From positions 1 through 64,000 of the forward strand of contig DAOUJS010000162.1 in the NCBI GenBank assembly GCA_034422355.1: 64,000 nt of DNA. Direction: 5' to 3'. This stretch comes from CATOSP01 sp034422355 (GTDB lineage Bacteria; Chloroflexota; Dehalococcoidia; Lucifugimonadales; UBA3495). Below the pieces are notes generated by a model. The model worked only from the letters and a program-made list of their open reading frames with translations, ran no database searches and was not told where the DNA came from. This document shows positions 15,218 to 23,568 of the stretch, one piece after another. Position numbers and translations under genes: made by a program. Each line of letters begins with the position of its first letter. Positions within the stretch are counted from its first letter, which is position 1.

Positions 15218-15853
15218 TCAGCCGGTAATCGTCCCCTTGGTGCTGGGGACCTGCTGGCCGCCCCTTGGGTCCGGCTCCACGGCGTCCCGGAGGGAACGGG
15301 CCAGGGCCTTGAAGAGGGCTTCGGCCTTGTGGTGCGGGCTGTACCCGGCCAGCACCCTGGTATGCAGGTTCATCTGGCCCTCGATGGCGAAGGACTCCAG
15401 CATGTGCTTCACCAGGTCGCCGGACAGCGTCTCAACCATCGCCCCGTCCAGGCCGGTTTCGATCACCGCATAGCCCCTTCCGCTGCAATCCACGGCAACC
15501 ATGGCCAGGACGTCGTCCAGCGGCACGATGGCGTGTCCCATGCGGCGGATTCCCCGCGCGTCCCCCAGGGCCTGCCGGAAAGCCCGGCCCAGCATGATCG
15601 CCGAGTCCTCCACCAGGTGGTGCCAGCCGACGTGGGTGTCTCCCCTGGCATGAAGGCTTATGTCAAACAGGCCGTGGCGGGCCAACTGGCTGATCATGTG
15701 GTCCAGGAAGCCGTTGCCGGTGTCCACGTCGTAGGAGCCTTGCCCGTCCAGGTTCACCGTCACCGAGACCTCGGTCTCCCCGGTGCGCCGCTCCAGGGCT
15801 GCTGTGCGCGGTGCGCGAATTGCCGGTTCTTCCCGGGATTTCTCTATAGCCAA
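15218..15853 (-). CDS. hisB: Imidazoleglycerol-phosphate dehydratase
   Basis: A 211-residue single-function HisB that dehydrates imidazoleglycerol phosphate in histidine synthesis. The manganese-binding motifs are visible: GFLDHM near residue 48, HHLVED near 78 and HHKAEALFKAL near 172. It is the last gene of the histidine operon, 5 nt after hisC. No phosphatase domain is fused, as usual outside enteric bacteria. The C-terminal PSTKGTITG ending is typical of full-length HisB. Confidence 0.96.
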   Translation of the reverse strand: MAIEKSREEPAIRAPRTAALERRTGETEVSVTVNLDGQGSYDVDTGNGFLDHMISQLARHGLFDISLHARGDTHVGWHHLVEDSAIMLGRAFRQALGDARGIRRMGHAIVPLDDVLAMVAVDCSGRGYAVIETGLDGAMVETLSGDLVKHMLESFAIEGQMNLHTRVLAGYSPHHKAEALFKALARSLRDAVEPDPRGGQQVPSTKGTITG

Positions 15854-15858
15854 GTCCT

Positions 15859-16950
15859 CTAGCTCCCCACCAGTTCGGTCAGGGCCTTGATTACCGCGTC
15901 GGTCTCGTGGGGCATTCCCACGCTGGTCCTGATGTAGTCTTTCAGTTGCGGCGTGCTGAAGTATCTCAGGAAGATGCCTCTATCGCACAGCCCGTCGAAG
16001 ATCTCCTTGCCCCTCCCCTCGGGCAGCCGGAACAGTATGAAGTTGGCCGACGACGGCCACGGTTCAACCCCCGGAATATGCCCCAACAGGGAGAGCATCC
16101 GGTCCCTTTCCTCGACTATGCTCTGCACCCTTCCCAGCAGCAGCGGCCTGTCTTCCAGGGAGGCTATCAGCGCGACCTCCGCCGCGATGTTCACGTTGTA
16201 GGGCGGCTTCATGCTCATCATCGTGGCGGCCACGTCGGGATTCATTACGCCCAGGCCAATGCGCAGCCCCGCCAGACCGGCCCACTTGCTGAAGGTGCGC
16301 AGCACTATCAGGTTCGGGTGGTCTTTGACCAGCGGCATGGCTGACTGACCGCAGAACTCGTAGTAGGCTTCGTCAACCACTACGATCATGCCCTGCTCCA
16401 GCAGCCCCAGCAGTTGGCTTTCAGTGGCTACGTTGCCGGTGGGGTTGTTGGGCGAAGCCACGAACACCGCCTTGGATTTCGGCGTCCGGGCCAGTTGGAT
16501 GCCCTCTGTGTCGATCTCGAACCTTTCGTCCCGCGGCACCGATATGGCCTCGCCTCCGCAGATCTCGGCGGAGAAGGCGTACATCCCGAAGGTTGGGGAC
16601 GGGATGATTATGTTGTCTCCCGGCCCGACATACATGCGGTAGATCAGGTCGATGATCTCGTCGCTGCCGTTGCCCGCCACGATCATCTCCGGCGGCACGT
16701 CCAGGTATTCGGACAGCACTCCCCGCAGATTGCGCTGGTCGGGGTCGGTGTAGTGGTTGTAGAACTGGAAGTCTCCCAGGGCTTCCAGCACCTTGGGCGA
16801 CGGGCCGTATGGGTTCTCGTTGCCGTTCAGTCGTATTATTTGCTCCGGCGGTACGCCGGAACGCTCCGCCATCACCTCCATCGGGTCCACGCCCTGGTAG
16901 GTGTTCAGCTTTCGGATGTGCGGCAGCATCAGGTCTTTGATGTCATTCAT
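15859..16950 (-). CDS. hisC: Histidinol-phosphate aminotransferase
   Basis: A 363-residue class I/II aminotransferase. NENPYGPSP, NGSDEIIDL, SPNNPTGN and the pyridoxal-phosphate lysine segment TFSKWAGLAGLRIG are all present. The frame extends to 17103, but the added 51 residues are translated from a 61-bp tandem duplication and have no family match, so MNDIKDLMLPHIRKL at 16950 is taken as the start. That start lacks a strong ribosome site, leaving some doubt. It converts imidazole-acetol phosphate to histidinol phosphate, upstream of hisB. Confidence 0.93.
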   Translation of the reverse strand: MNDIKDLMLPHIRKLNTYQGVDPMEVMAERSGVPPEQIIRLNGNENPYGPSPKVLEALGDFQFYNHYTDPDQRNLRGVLSEYLDVPPEMIVAGNGSDEIIDLIYRMYVGPGDNIIIPSPTFGMYAFSAEICGGEAISVPRDERFEIDTEGIQLARTPKSKAVFVASPNNPTGNVATESQLLGLLEQGMIVVVDEAYYEFCGQSAMPLVKDHPNLIVLRTFSKWAGLAGLRIGLGVMNPDVAATMMSMKPPYNVNIAAEVALIASLEDRPLLLGRVQSIVEERDRMLSLLGHIPGVEPWPSSANFILFRLPEGRGKEIFDGLCDRGIFLRYFSTPQLKDYIRTSVGMPHETDAVIKALTELVGS

Positions 16951-17050
16951 GTCGTTGTATCCGGCAGGTTGAGTGGCCTGCGCCTCAGAATATCTCTTTG
17001 ATGTCAGCCATGTCGTTGTATCCGGCGGGTTGAGTGGCCTGCGCCTCAGA
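16934..17050. repeat. 61-bp tandem duplication covering the hisC start
   Basis: Two imperfect copies with a 61-bp period: 16934-16994 and 16995-17050. One carries the true hisC start. The other carries a parallel start that would read MADIKEIF and stop, leaving a decoy mini-ORF between hisD and hisC. Confidence 0.85.
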
Positions 17051-17108
17051 GAATCCGGCAAAACAGCGCCGCGGCGTCGCAAACGCCTATTTTGTACCGG
17101 CAATCGCC

Positions 17109-18494
17109 TCAGCCTTGGTCCGCCGCGCCCTTTCCCAGGTGTTCCAGCCTGACGCTGATAGCGCCGGAGTGTCCCGGCAGGCCCTCAGCCTGGGCGATGC
17201 GGACCGCCGATGGTCCCAACCGTTGAAATTCCTGGGGTTTCAACCCCACCACGGGCATGTGTTTCAGGAACTGGTGAACGCTCAGGGCCGAACTGAATCT
17301 GGCCGTCCCGCCTGTGGGCATGACGTGGCTGGGTCCGGCGATGTAGTCCCCCATAACCTCGGGAGAAAACTCCCCCAGGAACAGGCCGCCGGCGTTGCGC
17401 ACCCGGTCCACCCAGGCCCAGGGATCGGCAACCATCAGGCAAAGGTGCTCCGGTGCGATGTGGTTCACCAGTTCCACGCCATCTTCCAGGGAATCCACCA
17501 GCACGGCGCGGCCCCGGCGTTCCAGGGCGCTGCGGGCTATTTCTGTATCCCGCCCCCGCCCCGCTGACACCTCCGGTCCGCGCCCCTGGGCCTGCATGAG
17601 CAGGTCCAATTCCTCGCCGACCCTTGTGAGCAGCGTCTCCGAGTCCGTGACGAGGATGGCTGTGGCCATTGGATCATGCTCGGCCTGGGCGATGAGGTCG
17701 GCAGCGCAAAACCTGGGGCTGGCCGATTCATCGGCAACGACGATGGTCTCCGTCGGGCCGAACAGTCCGTCGATGTCCACCTGGCCCTGGACGATTTTCT
17801 TTGCCAACGCCACGAACAGGTTGCCTGGCCCGCAGATCTTGTCCACAGACGGGATGGACTCGGTGCCGTAGGCCATCGCGCCGATGGCGGCCACGCCTCC
17901 GACCTGGTAGATGGCGTCAACTCCGGCGATTTCCGCGGCCGCCAGCACCGAGGGGTTCAGAGGCTCTTGCCCCCGGCGTGGTGTGGCCAAGATGACCTCC
18001 GCTACGCCGGCGACCCGTGCGGGGATGGCAGTCATCAGGACTGTCGAGGGGTAGGCGGCGGTCCCGCCGGGGGCATAGAGGCCCACTCGCGCCAGGGGGC
18101 GGACCAGTTCTCCCAGACCCCGGTCCTGGTCCAGCCAGCTCTCCGGGAGAACCTTTTCATGGAATTCCCTTACCCGCTGCGCCGCGAGTTCCAGGGATTC
18201 ACGGAGTTCTTTGGGAACGGCGGCCCTGGCCTCGGCCATCTGCGCTGGAGTGACCCGGAGGTCGTCCAGTTCCACGTCGTCAAGGAGCCGGGCGTAATGC
18301 TTTACCGCCACGTCTCCGTTGCTGCGCACGTCGTGGAGAATGCGGATAACCGACTCTTCCGGAGACACGCCGTCGCCGAAGACATCCCGAGTCCGGTTGA
18401 GGACCGACTGCGGCAGCCCGCTGAAGTCCAGCGGGTCGACGCGGGATAGGACGTCGGCGGCCTCGGCGGGACCGCGAAGTGTCTTAAGTTCCAT
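17109..18494 (-). CDS. hisD: Histidinol dehydrogenase
   Basis: A 461-residue zinc enzyme catalysing the last two NAD-dependent oxidations to histidine. Typical blocks are GLYAPGGTAAYPST (about 135-148), KICGPGNLFVALAK, GPTETIVVADESA, AEHDPMATAILVT and the C-terminal IAGPSHVMPTGGTARFSS. The final histidine (VHQFLK) is also present. The start overlaps the last 11 nt of the PLC-like gene upstream, indicating coupling. Confidence 0.97.
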   Translation of the reverse strand: MELKTLRGPAEAADVLSRVDPLDFSGLPQSVLNRTRDVFGDGVSPEESVIRILHDVRSNGDVAVKHYARLLDDVELDDLRVTPAQMAEARAAVPKELRESLELAAQRVREFHEKVLPESWLDQDRGLGELVRPLARVGLYAPGGTAAYPSTVLMTAIPARVAGVAEVILATPRRGQEPLNPSVLAAAEIAGVDAIYQVGGVAAIGAMAYGTESIPSVDKICGPGNLFVALAKKIVQGQVDIDGLFGPTETIVVADESASPRFCAADLIAQAEHDPMATAILVTDSETLLTRVGEELDLLMQAQGRGPEVSAGRGRDTEIARSALERRGRAVLVDSLEDGVELVNHIAPEHLCLMVADPWAWVDRVRNAGGLFLGEFSPEVMGDYIAGPSHVMPTGGTARFSSALSVHQFLKHMPVVGLKPQEFQRLGPSAVRIAQAEGLPGHSGAISVRLEHLGKGAADQG

Positions 18495-19242
18495 CCATGA
18501 ACTCCCGCGCCTTGAGGATCGTGTTTTCCAGGACCTGCTGCTGGTAGGACGCTATCATATCTTCAGGAATTTTCCGGTAGATGTGCTCCAGGCTGTAGGG
18601 CATGTTCTCAAGGAAGCGGTTTACCTCCTGTTGCACATCGTCATTGTCCCGATACATCCGGTTGAGGGCGCGTTTCAGTCGCTCCCAGGAAAAGTCCCAG
18701 CTTATGAAGCGCCGCACCCATTCCCGCCACTCCTCAAGGTCTTCGGCAGTCAGAAAGCCGACTTCCACACCCTCGTTGGAGCAGACCAGGGCCGCATCGG
18801 CCTGATGGAAGTCACCCGTTGCCGCGCGGCATTGGCGGTCCATGTCCAACTGGAGGGCTCGGTCCCAGATTTGGGCCTCCACTTCCGTATCCGTAATCTG
18901 GTTCTCGGCACTGAAGTGGGGGCGGAACATGGTAGTTATCCAGGTCTCGTCGGCGACAAGGTGGCTGATGTAGCCGAGGACGAATGCCCTGGTCGCCGGG
19001 GAGCGGCCCATGTGTTCGACCAGTTCAGGGTGGGTATCGAACATGGTCCGGGCGCCTGTTCCTACTACTTCCACTGACAGCGGAGCAAAATGTGTGCGCT
19101 CCCTCGGCCACCTGCGCATGGCGCGAATGTCGGGCGCGGTCGAGCCAAGGAAGAAGCTGCCGACGTGGTCGAAGATTCCCCCCCAGTCCAACTCTCTGGC
19201 GGCCTCGTCGGCTAAATAGATATGCATCGGTAGATTGGGCAT
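18484..19242 (-). CDS. Zinc-dependent phospholipase C-like domain protein (unknown role)
   Basis: A 252-residue protein lodged between hisG and hisD. It starts MPNLPMHIYLADEAARELD, followed by FFLGSTAPDIR, RERTHFAPL and AFVLGYISHLVADETWI. This His/Asp spacing (H..., PD, H-F, GY-SHL-AD) resembles the zinc-dependent phospholipase C-like domain family (PF00882-type). Overlap with hisD and 12-nt spacing from hisG show it is truly in the operon, but no link to histidine synthesis is known to me. Assignment is by motif only. Confidence 0.7.
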   Translation of the reverse strand: MPNLPMHIYLADEAARELDWGGIFDHVGSFFLGSTAPDIRAMRRWPRERTHFAPLSVEVVGTGARTMFDTHPELVEHMGRSPATRAFVLGYISHLVADETWITTMFRPHFSAENQITDTEVEAQIWDRALQLDMDRQCRAATGDFHQADAALVCSNEGVEVGFLTAEDLEEWREWVRRFISWDFSWERLKRALNRMYRDNDDVQQEVNRFLENMPYSLEHIYRKIPEDMIASYQQQVLENTILKAREFMDGT

Positions 19243-19254
19243 AGCGCCTATACT

Positions 19255-20325
19255 CTACTCTGTGCAGGCAGACTTGTCGAATAATTGGCGGTAGGCGGAG
19301 GAATACCCGTCGAAAAGGTAGTCCACTCCGGATGCGGCTATATCTACTGCCCCGCAACTCCGCAGGTGGTCCACTGCTTCCATGAGAAGCTCTTTCTTGA
19401 CGAGTAGGCTGACGCTGAACCAGTCTTCTTCCTGGACGTTGTAGACGCGGGCAATGGTTGGGCCGCGCAACCCCGCCAGGGCAGGCCGGGAAAGGATAGT
19501 GCCGCTGACCGTATCGGCCGAGGCGCCCCTCACGTTGGCAGTGAGGCGGTAGAACGGTTCCGCCCGCAGGTGGGCCTCCATCGGCTCGATGATGGACCGC
19601 GCCAACTCTCTGGCTTTCGCGGATGTGGCGAGTATGTCCGCGTTGGCGATAAGGCAAGCCTGGGAGGTGAGAATAGTCCCCTCTTCCAGGGTTTTGAGCC
19701 GATTCTCGCGCAGAGTCGTGCCGGTCTCGGTCAGGTCGGCGATCAGGTCGGCGTACCCGGCCGCGGGGGCGGCTTCCAGGGTGCCGCTGGCCGCCACCAG
19801 GGTAAAGTAGTTGATGCCGCGTCCAAACAGGTATTGGCGCAGCAGCCGGGGGTATTTGGTGGCGATGCGCAGTTGCCTTCCCTGTTGGTGAAACTCCAGG
19901 GCCAAATCCGCAAGGTCGGACAGAGATGTCACGTCCAGCCAGGAGTTAGGGACTGCCAGAACGAAATCGCATCTGCCAAAGCGCAGGTCTTCAATGACCG
20001 GAGAAACGGGAGTGGGGTCGCCGCGGTTTTCCAAATAGCGGTCAAGGCCGGTGATGCCCATCTCAGCGCTGCCTTCCTCGACCTTCTGAGTTACGTCGGC
20101 GGCCCTTTGGAAAAGCACCTCGACCCCCGGTATGGCCGGAATAAGGCCGACATAGCGCCGTGCGCTGGGGCGGCGCACCCGCAGTCCGCATGACCGAAGG
20201 AAGCTCAAGGTAGGGTCATGGAGCTCCCCATCGCTGGGCAGGACTATGCGGAGGACCGGGGTTTCTTTCGTCGTGGAGATGCTACACCTCCACCGGACTG
20301 ATTTTGTGCCGCGTCTGTTGACCAT
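19255..20325 (-). CDS. hisG: ATP phosphoribosyltransferase, long form with C-terminal regulatory domain
   Basis: First enzyme of histidine synthesis. The catalytic fold starts at LRIVLPSDGEL (about residue 25), with GITGLDRYLE, LRIATKYPRLL and the PRPP-binding stretch ASGTLEAAPAAGYADLIADL. After about residue 245 there is a further 100-residue ACT-like domain (VYNVQEEDWFSVSLLV, then HLRSCGAVDIAASGVDYLF), the mark of long-form HisG, which normally works without HisZ. The only ATG is at 20325, overlapping hisZ by 44 nt. GGAGG inside the hisZ stop region would better suit a start near 20284, where only an ATC codon lies, so the true start is uncertain. Confidence 0.93.
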   Translation of the reverse strand: MVNRRGTKSVRWRCSISTTKETPVLRIVLPSDGELHDPTLSFLRSCGLRVRRPSARRYVGLIPAIPGVEVLFQRAADVTQKVEEGSAEMGITGLDRYLENRGDPTPVSPVIEDLRFGRCDFVLAVPNSWLDVTSLSDLADLALEFHQQGRQLRIATKYPRLLRQYLFGRGINYFTLVAASGTLEAAPAAGYADLIADLTETGTTLRENRLKTLEEGTILTSQACLIANADILATSAKARELARSIIEPMEAHLRAEPFYRLTANVRGASADTVSGTILSRPALAGLRGPTIARVYNVQEEDWFSVSLLVKKELLMEAVDHLRSCGAVDIAASGVDYLFDGYSSAYRQLFDKSACTE

Positions 20326-21754
20326 CCCTGTCCACCGCGATTACTGCCGGGATTCCCCGTCTCCGGGCCAGGGCGATGGTTCGGTCAACGTCCTGAATGG
20401 ATACATCCAGCTCCGCTATGACACCCTCTCGCCGCAGGTCTTGGGCGGCGTGGAGGGCTTGCCGATGCGACGCCGGGCCATCGGCGCATACCAGGGCGGC
20501 CGGGACGTTGGAGTTGTCCTCCGGCGCAGGCACGCGCCCATAGACCAGTGAATGCAAGGCGTCCAGATTGTAGGCGAACCCCAGGGCCGGCAAAGGACTG
20601 TCCGCTCCGAGAGCTCGGGCCAGCGCATCGTAGCGGCCGCCGCCTCCCAGCGGTTGGGCCATCTCCGGGTGGGTCACGTCGAATAGAAGGCCGTTATAGT
20701 AGGCAAGACCCCTGACCAGGCCGAAGTCGATGACAACGCTCTTCTCCACTTCGGTCTGGCTCACGGCCAGTCCCAGGAACTCCTCGAAGCGGTCCAGTGC
20801 GGAAGGCGCCGCGCCGGCTCTCTGTACCACCTTGCGCACTGCGGGAATCGCCTGTTCCGGCCCGCCACGGACGCCCGCCAGGTCGCTGACCAGTTCCAGG
20901 GCGCGCCGGAGTGAATCCGGGTTGTCGCCGCCCCGCAGCTTGCGTAGCAGCCGGTCCACGACTTCACCCGGGGCGCGCTGCCCCAACTGGTCCGCGGCGG
21001 ACCACTGCATGATGCCAAGGATGACGTTTCGGGCTTGCGAGTCGTCCAGTCCGGCAATGGCCTGGCCCAAGTATTGGTCATTATCCCGCTCACCGCCCCA
21101 CGCGGCAGCCGTATCACCGCTCCGGTCAGTTGCGTGCAGCGCGGCGGCGCGTTCCAGTACGCCAAGCACAGACTTGTGGCCCTCGCGCAGGGATGATGCC
21201 GAGTTGACTATGAGCGATTTGGCGCGTTCCGAAACGCCGACGGCGTCCACAACGCTGTGTACCACGTCGAGATCAGACACTTCCAGGCGGCAGCCGCTCA
21301 AGCCGAGACAGGCCGGGACGCGAGCGGCCATGTCAAGAATCTCCACGCCGGCCAAAACGCTGGACGCGCCCAGAAGTTCCGCCCCTATCTGGGTGAACTG
21401 GCCCCCGGCCTGGCCCTGGTCCTCGCAGCGAAACACAGGGCCGGCGTATTGCCAGCGGGCGGGAAGGTCAATGCCGTCCTGGCGCTCCAGGTAATGGCGC
21501 ATTATGGGAGAAGTAAACTCGGGGCGCAGGCTCACCGTGTTGCTCTTGGCGTCGGTGAAGCTGTAGAGGCGGGAGGCCAGTTCCCCCCCGGACTTGCGGA
21601 GGAACAGTTCAGTCGGTTCCAGGATGGGGGTGTCTAATTGGCGGTAGCCGTAGCTCCCAAATAGCTCCGCCAGACTGTCCTGGATTTTCCGTTTCCGCAA
21701 CCAGGACTCTTGGGAAAGGTCGAACATTCCCGGCAGTCTGGTTACTGGTCTCAT
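20282..21754 (-). CDS. hisZ: HisZ-like ATP phosphoribosyltransferase regulatory subunit (HisRS paralogue)
   Basis: A 490-residue histidyl-tRNA-synthetase-like protein heading the histidine operon. It has LPGMFDLSQESWLRKRK, LDTPILEPTELFLRKSG, SLRPEFTSPIMRHYLE, and GLVRGLAYYNGLLFDV in place of the synthetase motif GLDYYTGTVFE. Motif 2 reads GPVFRCEDQGQAGGQFTQ without the RPQ-type arginine pattern of a true HisRS. A region of about 100 residues (185-290) is inserted in the middle, and a C-terminal anticodon-binding-like domain is retained (about 385-490). Context and lost synthetase motifs favour HisZ. An authentic HisS is the alternative. Confidence 0.8.
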   Translation of the reverse strand: MRPVTRLPGMFDLSQESWLRKRKIQDSLAELFGSYGYRQLDTPILEPTELFLRKSGGELASRLYSFTDAKSNTVSLRPEFTSPIMRHYLERQDGIDLPARWQYAGPVFRCEDQGQAGGQFTQIGAELLGASSVLAGVEILDMAARVPACLGLSGCRLEVSDLDVVHSVVDAVGVSERAKSLIVNSASSLREGHKSVLGVLERAAALHATDRSGDTAAAWGGERDNDQYLGQAIAGLDDSQARNVILGIMQWSAADQLGQRAPGEVVDRLLRKLRGGDNPDSLRRALELVSDLAGVRGGPEQAIPAVRKVVQRAGAAPSALDRFEEFLGLAVSQTEVEKSVVIDFGLVRGLAYYNGLLFDVTHPEMAQPLGGGGRYDALARALGADSPLPALGFAYNLDALHSLVYGRVPAPEDNSNVPAALVCADGPASHRQALHAAQDLRREGVIAELDVSIQDVDRTIALARRRGIPAVIAVDRDGQQTRHKISPVEV

Positions 21755-21807
21755 CGTGGGGGCAAGTCCACGGCCTGGTCAAATGTGCTCATCAATAACA
21801 CGTCAGC

Positions 21808-21836
21808 ATTGTACATCAGCGTACATGCCGGTTCAA
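21808..21836 (-). promoter_or_regulatory. Promoter of the histidine operon
   Basis: Minus strand -35 TTGAAC (21831-21836), 17-nt spacer, -10 TACAAT (21808-21813), about 55 bp before hisZ. The -35 overlaps an inverted repeat ATGCCGG/CCGGCAT (21825-21852), a possible operator or the terminator of the preceding gene. Confidence 0.7.
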
Positions 21837-21929
21837 CTTGAAAATCCGGCATGTTGGAAGCGTCTCAACCATTCAGGACACGGGATTCCCGTTTGCGTGG
21901 AAGGGATAAGTACCCCTGGTGGAGTGGTC

Positions 21930-22694
21930 CTATGGGTGGGCGTTGAGGCCGCCATCCACGTATACGGGTTGGCCCGTCGTGTAGTCGCAAGCCTCGGAAC
22001 AGAGGTATACGAGAAGGGGGCCGAAGTCCCGGGGATGGCCTTTGCGGCGCAACGGTGTGTAACGGACCAGCAGTTCCTGCTGCTGGACTTCCAGAGGGAC
22101 ATCTTCGGCGGTGGACCATCCTGTGCCGAGGGCGTTGATGCGGACGTTAGCCCGCCCCCACTCAAGGGCGAGGCACCGGGTCAAGGACAGCAACCCCGCC
22201 TGGCTGGCGGCAAAGGCGGACCCGTTGATCATCCCACGTTCCGCCAGCGACGACATTACATTGACGATTCGGCCATACTGGCGGGCCACCATTCCGCGGC
22301 CCACCCGCTGGGTGAGCAGAAAGGTCGCACGCAGATTGCGCGACTGGACCGCGTCCCATTCTTCCGGGCTAATCTCGTCGAAAGGCCGGGCGAACATGCT
22401 CCGGGCGTCGTTGACCAGGATGTCCGCCGGAACGTTGTGGCTGCCGAAGGCTTCCATTGCGCGGTCCACGCCGTCCGCGGTGGACACATCCGCCGCCGCG
22501 CCGCCCATCAAGCCGGATGATGCCCCGGCAAGGGCATCGGCTATGGCGTCGAGCCGGGCCCGGCTGCGGGCGATGGCGAATACCGCTGCACCTGCCTCGG
22601 ACAGGGCCTGAGCCAGCATCGGCGCTTCATCACCGCCAGCAGTGTTCAGGAGGGCCACCCTGCCAGAGAGGCTGTACTCAGGGAGTAGGGGCAT
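21930..22694 (-). CDS. Short-chain dehydrogenase-like protein with degenerate active site
   Basis: A 254-residue SDR-fold protein that has lost the usual catalytic features. The glycine-rich cofactor motif reads NTAGGDEAPM, NNAG is NDAR, and the Tyr-x3-Lys pair is replaced (SAFAASQAGLLSLTR, Phe for Tyr and Gln for Lys). The fold and C-terminal YTTGQPVYVDGGL are kept. The start MPLLPEYSLSG at 22694 lies 1 nt after the stop of a canonical SDR gene, so the two are coupled. It may be a non-catalytic partner of that enzyme. Confidence 0.82.
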   Translation of the reverse strand: MPLLPEYSLSGRVALLNTAGGDEAPMLAQALSEAGAAVFAIARSRARLDAIADALAGASSGLMGGAAADVSTADGVDRAMEAFGSHNVPADILVNDARSMFARPFDEISPEEWDAVQSRNLRATFLLTQRVGRGMVARQYGRIVNVMSSLAERGMINGSAFAASQAGLLSLTRCLALEWGRANVRINALGTGWSTAEDVPLEVQQQELLVRYTPLRRKGHPRDFGPLLVYLCSEACDYTTGQPVYVDGGLNAHP

Positions 22695-22695
22695 T

Positions 22696-23505
22696 TTACG
22701 CCTCCAGGGGGATGACCGGAGCGTGACCAGTGGGCGTGATTCCCCCGGCCAGACCGCCGCCATCGGCAATGAACATTTCCCCGGTCATATAGTCGGATGC
22801 CGGAGAGGACAAAAACACGGCGAGAGGCCCCAGGTCCTCGGGCCGTCCCAGTTTGCCCGTTGGCAGGAAGTCGCCCGACCGGGGCAGAGTGTCCCGGATA
22901 TCCGATTCGGTGCTGGCGGTAGGGATGAATCCAGGGACTATGCTGTTGGCGGTGATGCCGTACCGGGCAAGGCTGAAGGAAAGGACGCGGGTCAACTGGA
23001 CCATGCCGCCCTTACTGCAACAGTACATGTAAATGTCGCGCCCGGCCCTCAATCCGAACCCGGAAGCCACGTTGATGATCTTCCCCGAACCCCGGTCGGA
23101 CATCGCCTTTGCTGCGGCGCGGGCGCAGTAAAACGCGCCTGTGAGGTTCACGTCCATCACCTGGGACCATTCGGCATCAGTAATGTCCCAGATGGGCTTG
23201 GTGACGTTCTCCTGCACCGCCCCGGCGTTGTTGATGAGCACGTCGATCTGTCCGAAATGGTCAACGGTGGCGGATACCAGATGGTCTACCTGGGCCGAGT
23301 TGGTAACGTCGGTGGATATGGCCAGGGAGTTTCTTTCCAAGGCTTCTACCTCGGCTGCCGCAGAGTCGATGGGAGATTGCCGCCTCCCGGCAATGCAGAT
23401 GTCGGCTCCGGCGCGAGCCAGCGCGCGCACCATTGCCAGGCCCAGGCCGGTGCCGCCGCCGGTAATCAAGACCACCCTGCCTTCCATACTGAGCCGGTCT
23501 AGCAT
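22696..23505 (-). CDS. Short-chain dehydrogenase/reductase
   Basis: A 269-residue classical SDR oxidoreductase. TGGGTGLG cofactor motif at residues 15-22, NNAGAV near 92, INVASGF with the catalytic Ser, then YMYCCSKGGMVQLTR with the Tyr and Lys, and the C-terminal YMTGEMFIADGG. GAGGAA 4 nt before the ATG supports the start. It sits between birA and the degenerate SDR. Substrate unknown. Confidence 0.9.
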   Translation of the reverse strand: MLDRLSMEGRVVLITGGGTGLGLAMVRALARAGADICIAGRRQSPIDSAAAEVEALERNSLAISTDVTNSAQVDHLVSATVDHFGQIDVLINNAGAVQENVTKPIWDITDAEWSQVMDVNLTGAFYCARAAAKAMSDRGSGKIINVASGFGLRAGRDIYMYCCSKGGMVQLTRVLSFSLARYGITANSIVPGFIPTASTESDIRDTLPRSGDFLPTGKLGRPEDLGPLAVFLSSPASDYMTGEMFIADGGGLAGGITPTGHAPVIPLEA

Positions 23506-23568
23506 TTATTCCTCGCGTAGTGTGTGCGGTAGTGTGTGCGGATGTACTCAGGCTGAGGCTGCATCATT

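Noticed and set aside
16951..17103. N-terminal extension of HisC by 51 residues
   Set aside because: It is encoded by the tandem duplication, has no counterpart in the family, and the ordinary start follows it.
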